A stretch of DNA of 64,000 bases from Pirellulales bacterium (GTDB lineage: Bacteria; Planctomycetota; Planctomycetia; Pirellulales; PALSA-1355): positions 1-64,000 of the forward strand of contig JALHMI010000011.1 in NCBI GenBank assembly GCA_022844125.1, in the 5' to 3' direction. A program made the position numbers and the translations under genes. Shown piece after piece: positions 59,254 to 64,000 of this stretch. The notes beneath the pieces were generated by a model, which saw only the letters and a program-made list of their open reading frames with translations, did not search any database and was not told the origin of the DNA. How positions within the stretch are numbered: the first letter of the stretch is position 1; each line of letters opens with the position of its first letter.

Positions 59254-60636
59254 ATGGAACTCCTCAACCAGGCAGTCCTACGCATGCTCGACGCAGCCCG
59301 AGGGCTTGGCCCCGGTGCGCGCGTGCTCGCCGCCGCCACGGTTCTGGTGCTCGTGGCGGCAGCCATCTGGGGATTTGGCGGCAAGCTCGCCGCGCCGGCC
59401 GAATCGTACCTGATGAACGGCCAGACATTCTCGGCCGCCCAACTTCGCAACATGGAAGCCGCGCTCGGCCAGGCGGCGCTCACGCAATACACGATCGAAG
59501 GGATGCGGATCCGCGTGCCGCACGCCCAGCAGGCTCGCTACATGGCCGCGCTGGCCGAAGCCCACGCGCTGCCCGCCAACTTCGGCGATCATCTGAAAGC
59601 AGCCGTGGAACAGAACAACTTCTTGCTGTCAGGCTCGCGGCAGGAAGCGCAGCTCAAAGTCGCGATGCAGCAGGAGCTGCAAGCCGTCATTAATCAGTTT
59701 CAAGGCATCGAAAGCTCGTCCGTCCAGATTGCAGAAGCCACGAGTCAGAGCTTTCCACGCATCACGACCGTCACCGCTTCCGTGAGCGTCCGGCCCGCCA
59801 AGGCCGAGCCTCTCGACGATCGCACGGCTTCGGCCATTCGTTGCATCGTCGCACAAAGCTGGGGCGGATTGAAACCAGAGAACGTGACCGTCGTCGATAT
59901 CCAAAGCGCCCGCATGTTCACGGGGCCACTGGATCACGATCGCTCGGCCGATGTCTACGCCGAAACAAAAAAACAACTGGAAGCCGACTGGCAGCAGAAG
60001 ATTGCCAGGCTGGTGGGGATTCCGGGCATGGTCGTGACGACGAACGTCGAACTGGCCGCGGATGGACACACGCCGCGCGCGGTTTCGGCCGCCGTTGCGA
60101 TTCCCGGCGATCACCTTCGGTCGCTGCTCACGGCTCGCCGGGGCGGAGAGACGAGTGTTCGAACAGAGCTCATCGCGCTTGCCGATCTGGAACGCGCGGA
60201 GCACGAGCGCATCAAGCAGGCCATCTTGCCGCTGTTGCTCTCGGCGGGCGAGGGGCGCGAGAGCGCATCGCTCGTTTCCGTGAGCACGCTCCATGCGGCC
60301 CAAGGTGCCGACGCCGAAGTCGCTTACGAGCGTTTGGCGGCCGAGTGGTTGGTGGCCAACTGGCAAAACCTCGTGTTGGGCGGCCTGGTCGTGATCGCCA
60401 TTCTGCTCATGCGTTCGATGTTTCGCTCTGTCCGGCCAGGTGGACCCGCCGAGTCAAACGCGACGGAGATCGCTCAGTCCCTGACGCTTGTCACCGAGGA
60501 TGAACCGCTCGCAACGCTGCACCGGCCGCACGCACCTGCTTCGCCATCGCGGTCCGGAGAGCTTGCGCAACAGATTCGTCGCGATCCGCAGGCGGCGGCC
60601 AGTGTTCTCAAGAATTGGATCGGCAATGCAAGTTAA
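59254..60636 (+). CDS. fliF: Flagellar MS-ring protein FliF
   Basis: A 460-residue inner-membrane protein forming the MS ring of the flagellar basal body. An N-terminal membrane segment (VLAAATVLVLVAAAIWGFGG, around 25-45) precedes the YscJ/FliF ring-building region (ALTQYTIEGMRIRVPHAQQA, then RYMAALAEAHALPANFGDHL), and a second segment (LVLGGLVVIAILLMRSMF) near residue 380 is followed by the FliG-binding tail (RRDPQAAASVLKNWIG). It is shorter than the ~550-residue enteric FliF: the periplasmic part between the helices is reduced. ATG 59254 begins the family N terminus. Its 3' end overlaps fliG by 11 bases. Confidence 0.88.
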   Translation: MELLNQAVLRMLDAARGLGPGARVLAAATVLVLVAAAIWGFGGKLAAPAESYLMNGQTFSAAQLRNMEAALGQAALTQYTIEGMRIRVPHAQQARYMAALAEAHALPANFGDHLKAAVEQNNFLLSGSRQEAQLKVAMQQELQAVINQFQGIESSSVQIAEATSQSFPRITTVTASVSVRPAKAEPLDDRTASAIRCIVAQSWGGLKPENVTVVDIQSARMFTGPLDHDRSADVYAETKKQLEADWQQKIARLVGIPGMVVTTNVELAADGHTPRAVSAAVAIPGDHLRSLLTARRGGETSVRTELIALADLERAEHERIKQAILPLLLSAGEGRESASLVSVSTLHAAQGADAEVAYERLAAEWLVANWQNLVLGGLVVIAILLMRSMFRSVRPGGPAESNATEIAQSLTLVTEDEPLATLHRPHAPASPSRSGELAQQIRRDPQAAASVLKNWIGNAS

Positions 60637-61630
60637 CGGTTCCTCATCGCGCATGCTTCGCAAAGCGGCCATTCTGCTCGCCAGCCTCGATGGTGAAGAA
60701 GCCGCGGCCCTCTTGCGAGCTATGTCTCCTGCGCAAAGTCACAGCGTTCGCCTGATGCTCGACCAGCTAGGCTCGGTCGACGAAGTCGAACGCCAGGAAG
60801 TGATCGAAGACTTCCTGCGCGCTGTTTCGCTGGCGCCAGTTGCCGATGTGGCCGGCATCGAGCTGGATGCACCGACCGCGCGAGCGATCGCGTTGGCGGG
60901 TGGCCATGGATCCAACGCAGCACAGGAAATCACCACGACCCCGTTCCGTTTTCTGCACGAGGCGGCGCCGCGGAAACTCGTGCCGTTTCTGGAACGCGAA
61001 CATCCGCAGACCGTGGCCGTGGTGCTTTCGCATCTTCCGGCCCAACGCGCGGCCGAGATCCTGGCTCATCTTTCCGGAGGGCTCCAACTTGAAGTCGCAC
61101 GGCGCCTGGTCGATCTCGAAGAGACGGACCCCGAGGTATTGCGCGAAGTCGAGCGCGGGCTGGAGTCGTGGCTTTCGACCCAGGCTCGCACCGCGCCGCG
61201 GACCGGCGCGCAAACCCCGTTAGCCGCGATTCTGGGCGCCGCCGATCCACGCTCGCGGCAAAGCATCCTTTCGAATCTCGCCCGGCACGACCGCAGACTG
61301 GCCGACGGCCTCGACGCGCGAGCCGGTGCGGTTGGCTTGACGGAACTGGAGTCGCTCGATTCGGCTTCGCTTTCCACGCTGCTCAAACATGCCGACGAAG
61401 AGGTGATGATCCTGGCGTTGGCCGGAGCATCAGCGGAGTTCGCCGAGCGCGTACTGGCTTTGCTCGGACCGGGGGCAGAGGACGTGCGGCACGCCCTGCA
61501 CACGCTCGGGCCCATGCGCATGAGCGAAATCGAGTCGGCCCAGCGGCAGCTTGCCGATCTGGCTCGAGCCTTGCAACAGCGTGGCGAAATCCAGGCCGAG
61601 TCGTGGGCTCATCTCAGCGTGGCGGTGTAG
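60626..61630 (+). CDS. fliG: Flagellar motor switch protein FliG
   Basis: A 334-residue protein linking the MS ring to the C ring and bearing the torque-generating residues. The N-terminal domain starts RKAAILLASLDGEEAAALLR; the middle domain is FLEREHPQTVAVVLSHLPAQ then RAAEILAHLSGGLQLEVARR, with the EHPQT motif. The C-terminal domain is HADEEVMILALAGASAEFAE then GPMRMSEIESAQRQLADLAR. The charged torque helix is present but less basic than in enteric proteins. Length is normal. ATG 60626 overlaps fliF by 11 bases, implying coupled translation. fliH follows after 24 bases. Confidence 0.9.
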   Translation: MQVNGSSSRMLRKAAILLASLDGEEAAALLRAMSPAQSHSVRLMLDQLGSVDEVERQEVIEDFLRAVSLAPVADVAGIELDAPTARAIALAGGHGSNAAQEITTTPFRFLHEAAPRKLVPFLEREHPQTVAVVLSHLPAQRAAEILAHLSGGLQLEVARRLVDLEETDPEVLREVERGLESWLSTQARTAPRTGAQTPLAAILGAADPRSRQSILSNLARHDRRLADGLDARAGAVGLTELESLDSASLSTLLKHADEEVMILALAGASAEFAERVLALLGPGAEDVRHALHTLGPMRMSEIESAQRQLADLARALQQRGEIQAESWAHLSVAV

Positions 61631-61654
61631 CAGTTCTGAAATCTCGAGTTTCTT

Positions 61655-62299
61655 ATGTCACGCATCCTAAAGGCATCCGAGTCGACGCAGGCTCCGCCCG
61701 GACGCTTTGCGTTCAACGACTGGGGATCGGACGCTGGTCAAGCGGCGGCGGCGCAGAATAGCGCGGAACAGATACTTGCCGCGGCACGCTGCGAAGCCGA
61801 ACGCATTCGCGCGGAAGCGCGCGAGCAGGGACTTGCCGCTGTCATGAGCGAATTCGACGCCCTGGTGGAGCAAGCAGCCACGCTGAAGTTCGAGGCCTGG
61901 CTTCCCACGCTCCAGGCCGCGGTCGTGCAGGTCGCTGCAAGTAAGACGTCGTGGCTCGCTCGGTGGGAGACATCGGCCCTGCGTGTGGCGATTGCGATTT
62001 CCGAGCGAGTGCTGCGTCGCGAGATCGAGCGGACACCCGAGGTAGCGCTAACGTTGGTTCGCGAGACACTGGAGCTCTCCACGGCCGGAGATGCGAAGCT
62101 GCATCTGCATCCCGAGGACATTCGCTGTTTGGGTCCGCAGCTTGAATCGCTGCTGGCAGAGCTCGGACGCACGTCTGCCGTTACGTTGATCGCCGACGGA
62201 ACAATCACGCGCGGCGGCTGCCGGCTTGACACGCGGCTTGGCTCGATCGATCAGCAGCTCGAGGCTCAGCTCGCGCGGATCGAAGAAGAGCTTCGTTGA
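61655..62299 (+). CDS. fliH: Flagellar assembly protein FliH
   Basis: A 214-residue regulator and stator of the flagellar export ATPase FliI. The family shows in a disordered, Ala/Gln-rich N terminus, a long helix (NSAEQILAAARCEAERIRAE then AREQGLAAVMSEFDALVEQA) and the C-terminal VATE-like beta/alpha domain (LRVAIAISERVLRREIERTP, LHLHPEDIRCLGPQLES, GGCRLDTRLGSIDQQLEAQL). Position between fliG and fliI supports it. Start ATG 61655 lies 24 bases after fliG. The sequence is weakly conserved in this family, so the name relies partly on gene order. Confidence 0.82.
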   Translation: MSRILKASESTQAPPGRFAFNDWGSDAGQAAAAQNSAEQILAAARCEAERIRAEAREQGLAAVMSEFDALVEQAATLKFEAWLPTLQAAVVQVAASKTSWLARWETSALRVAIAISERVLRREIERTPEVALTLVRETLELSTAGDAKLHLHPEDIRCLGPQLESLLAELGRTSAVTLIADGTITRGGCRLDTRLGSIDQQLEAQLARIEEELR

Positions 62300-62327
62300 A
62301 CCAACCTCAGGGGCTCCGGCCGATCTC

Positions 62328-63653
62328 ATGACCCTAGTCAGCGAAGATATTTCTGCCCGGCTTCGCGGTGTGCTCCCCGCCGACGTTCGGGGGCGCGTCG
62401 TCCGGACCAGTGGTTTGACCGCGGCAGTGGCCGGTTTTCCGGCACCCGTCGGAGCATTGGTAAGCATCGATCGCCAGGCAGGTGAACCGCTGGCCGGCGA
62501 AGTGATTGGCTTCCTCGATGATCTAACGCTCGTGTACCTGCTCGATCCGGCCGCCGGTTTGCGACACGGAGACCGCGTGCGACTCGTGAGCACGGCACGT
62601 TCGATTCGTGTCGGCGAGGGACTCCTGGGCCGCGTCGTCAACGCCCGCGGCGAGTGCATCGATGGCCGAGCGCAGCCGGCACTCGCCCAGCGGGTGCCGC
62701 TCGATCGGCCCGCACCCGCGGCGACGAGCCGACCGCGGATCTGCAAGCCGCTTTCGACTGGAGTCCGCGCGATCGACGGACTGCTTACCTGCGGACAAGG
62801 CCAGCGTCTGGGCCTCTTTGCCGGCGCAGGCGTGGGCAAGAGCGTCACTTTGGGGATGATCGCCCGCTATACTTCGGCCGATGTTCGCGTGGTGGCGCTG
62901 GTTGGCGAGCGTGGCCGCGAAGTGAATGAATTCATCGAGCGAGATCTTGGACCATCGCTGGCAAGCAGTGTGGTGGTCGTCGCCACGAGCGATGAGCCGG
63001 CGCTGGCCCGCGTGCAGGCGGCTTTGGCGGCAACGAGCATCGCCGAGTACTTTCGCGACTGCGGCAAGAATGTGCTATTACTGGTGGACTCGCTTACCAG
63101 GATGGCACTCGCCCAGCGCGAGATCGGTCTGGCGGCGGGCGAACCTCCGACCACGCGCGGCTTTCCACCGTCCACGTTCTCCGTCCTGCCGCGATTGCTC
63201 GAACGCGCCGGTCGCACGACTGCTGGCAGCATCACGGGTATCTACACGGTCCTGGTGGAAGGGGACGACCCGCAAGAGCCAATTGCCGACTCGGCCCGCT
63301 CGCTGCTCGATGGTCATGTGTGGCTCTCGCGGAAACTTGCCTCCGGAGGGCACTATCCGGCGATCGATGTGCTGGAAAGTCTCAGCCGGTTGATGAACTC
63401 AATCGTCGACGATGAACATTGCTCCGCGGCAACCGCGGTTCGTCGCGCGCTCGCGACTTATCGCGACCACGAGGACTTGATCTCGGTGGGTGCGTATCGC
63501 GCGGGGAGCAATCCCGCGGTCGACCATGCCATCCGCTTTCAAGCCGAAGTTGTGGAGATCTTGCGTCAGCCAATCCAGCAGCGCTCGAGCATCGACCAAT
63601 CGCGCGCGGATTTCATGCGGCTGGCGGCGCGAATGGCCGAGGCCGCCGCATGA
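62328..63653 (+). CDS. fliI: Flagellum-specific ATPase FliI
   Basis: A 441-residue ATPase of the F1-beta/V-type fold that energises flagellar protein export. Walker A is GLFAGAGVGKSV (about residue 163), Walker B is in VLLLVDSLTRMALAQREIGL, and the DPQEPIADSARSLLDGHVWL segment is typical of type III export ATPases. Start ATG 62328 is 28 bases after fliH; in-frame earlier starts would overlap fliH. The stop overlaps the ATG of the next gene in ATGA. Confidence 0.95.
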   Translation: MTLVSEDISARLRGVLPADVRGRVVRTSGLTAAVAGFPAPVGALVSIDRQAGEPLAGEVIGFLDDLTLVYLLDPAAGLRHGDRVRLVSTARSIRVGEGLLGRVVNARGECIDGRAQPALAQRVPLDRPAPAATSRPRICKPLSTGVRAIDGLLTCGQGQRLGLFAGAGVGKSVTLGMIARYTSADVRVVALVGERGREVNEFIERDLGPSLASSVVVVATSDEPALARVQAALAATSIAEYFRDCGKNVLLLVDSLTRMALAQREIGLAAGEPPTTRGFPPSTFSVLPRLLERAGRTTAGSITGIYTVLVEGDDPQEPIADSARSLLDGHVWLSRKLASGGHYPAIDVLESLSRLMNSIVDDEHCSAATAVRRALATYRDHEDLISVGAYRAGSNPAVDHAIRFQAEVVEILRQPIQQRSSIDQSRADFMRLAARMAEAAA

Positions 63654-64000
63654 AGCCGTTTTGCTTCCCTCTGGAGTCGCTGCTGCGTTTGCGCGAGGCC
63701 TTTCGTGATTCGCGTCGTGTGGAACTGGCCCAGGCGCTGGCCGCGCAAGAACATCTGCGAGCCGAACTCGGAGCAGTTGCTCAACAGCTTGCCGCGAGCC
63801 GGCAGCAAGACCGCGAACGACGAAGATCGTTGCCTCTCACGCTCGTCCAACTGCGGCAGTCCGAATCCCGCCGCCAGTCACTGGCGGCCGAACAGACTCG
63901 AATCACGTCGGCCGCACGGGCGATGGCATTGCAAGTCGACGCATGCCAGCTGAGCCTGGCAACCGCCGAGTGTGAGTACCAGGCGGTGGCCAGACTACGA
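63650..64000 (+). CDS. fliJ: Flagellar protein FliJ, partial at the window edge
   Basis: An open frame from ATG 63650 to the end of the window (117 codons, no stop), overlapping the fliI stop by ATGA. The translated start is MKPFCFPLESLLRLREAFRD and the rest is a charged Gln/Ala/Arg-rich helical coiled coil without other features, as expected of FliJ, the export-chaperone escort that follows fliI in many flagellar operons. Sequence identity in this family is low, so the call depends on position and coiled-coil character. The gene is truncated only by the window. Confidence 0.72.
   Translation, partial: MKPFCFPLESLLRLREAFRDSRRVELAQALAAQEHLRAELGAVAQQLAASRQQDRERRRSLPLTLVQLRQSESRRQSLAAEQTRITSAARAMALQVDACQLSLATAECEYQAVARLR

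Overview
The window reads as chromosomal DNA of a member of the Planctomycetota, most likely of the Pirellulales type. It is GC-rich with dense coding on both strands. It carries a formylglycine-type sulfatase, a two-domain DUF1080 protein, a PEP-CTERM protein, methanofuran-type C1 cofactor genes, a REC-domain regulator with the DNA-binding domain in front, and many weak or absent Shine-Dalgarno sites. The phylum is inferred from gene content; no rRNA or tRNA gene was found.

Layout. 1-4.8 kb: a nested inverted-repeat element, a split ComD/ComE-like thiamine-diphosphate decarboxylase, a large exported TolC-like coiled-coil protein and a tRNA-dihydrouridine synthase. 4.8-10.8 kb: an iron-sulfur cluster assembly operon (SufR-like repressor, isolated nuoB, sufC, sufB, sufD, Rieske ferredoxin, SufT-like DUF59) with an operator-like palindrome and an apparently leaderless promoter. 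10.8-13.5 kb: an overlapping mfnD-mfnF-mfnE-like cluster for the methanofuran side chain. 13.5-24 kb: sulfatase, glucose-6-phosphate dehydrogenase, a TIGR03032-TPR-GT41 fusion, a Gfo/Idh/MocA oxidoreductase and small proteins including a cold-shock protein. 24.5-28.4 kb: MgtC/DUF4010 membrane protein, a three-PDZ exported protein and a PEP-CTERM protein. 29-33.5 kb: glyoxylate shunt (aceB-aceA) with a divergent LysR regulator. 33.5-38.3 kb: TlpA-like thioredoxin, a Rieske/FMN-reductase fusion, an OprB-type porin and a metallo-beta-lactamase-fold hydrolase. 38.3-42.8 kb: mnmG, then a strong promoter with a ~218-nt structured leader before a two-component pair. 43-47.3 kb: two exported repeat proteins (YYAP and FFAP repeats), an ECF sigma factor with a small membrane partner, and hypotheticals. 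47.3-54.5 kb: SNF2 helicase, hypotheticals, alpha/beta hydrolase, DUF1080 protein, proB and an Rrf2 regulator. 54.5-59 kb: purF, trmB, rhomboid protease, FabZ-like dehydratase and a 32-residue basic protein. 59-64 kb: flagellar operon fliF-fliG-fliH-fliI-fliJ, running off the right edge.

How the genes work together. The suf operon is a self-contained scaffold and carrier module under an Fe-S-type regulator; it lacks a cysteine desulfurase, which must be encoded elsewhere. The mfn-like trio points to tetrahydromethanopterin/methanofuran-linked formaldehyde metabolism. AceB and AceA form the glyoxylate shunt, next to a LysR regulator that is the obvious candidate controller. The flagellar genes form a compact basal-body and export-ATPase operon. 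The candidates for something undescribed are the structured leader at 40416-40633, the paired aromatic-AP repeat proteins at 43.0-44.1 kb, and the leaderless promoters with operator palindromes. All promoters and RNA structures here were found by eye and have no experimental support in this window.
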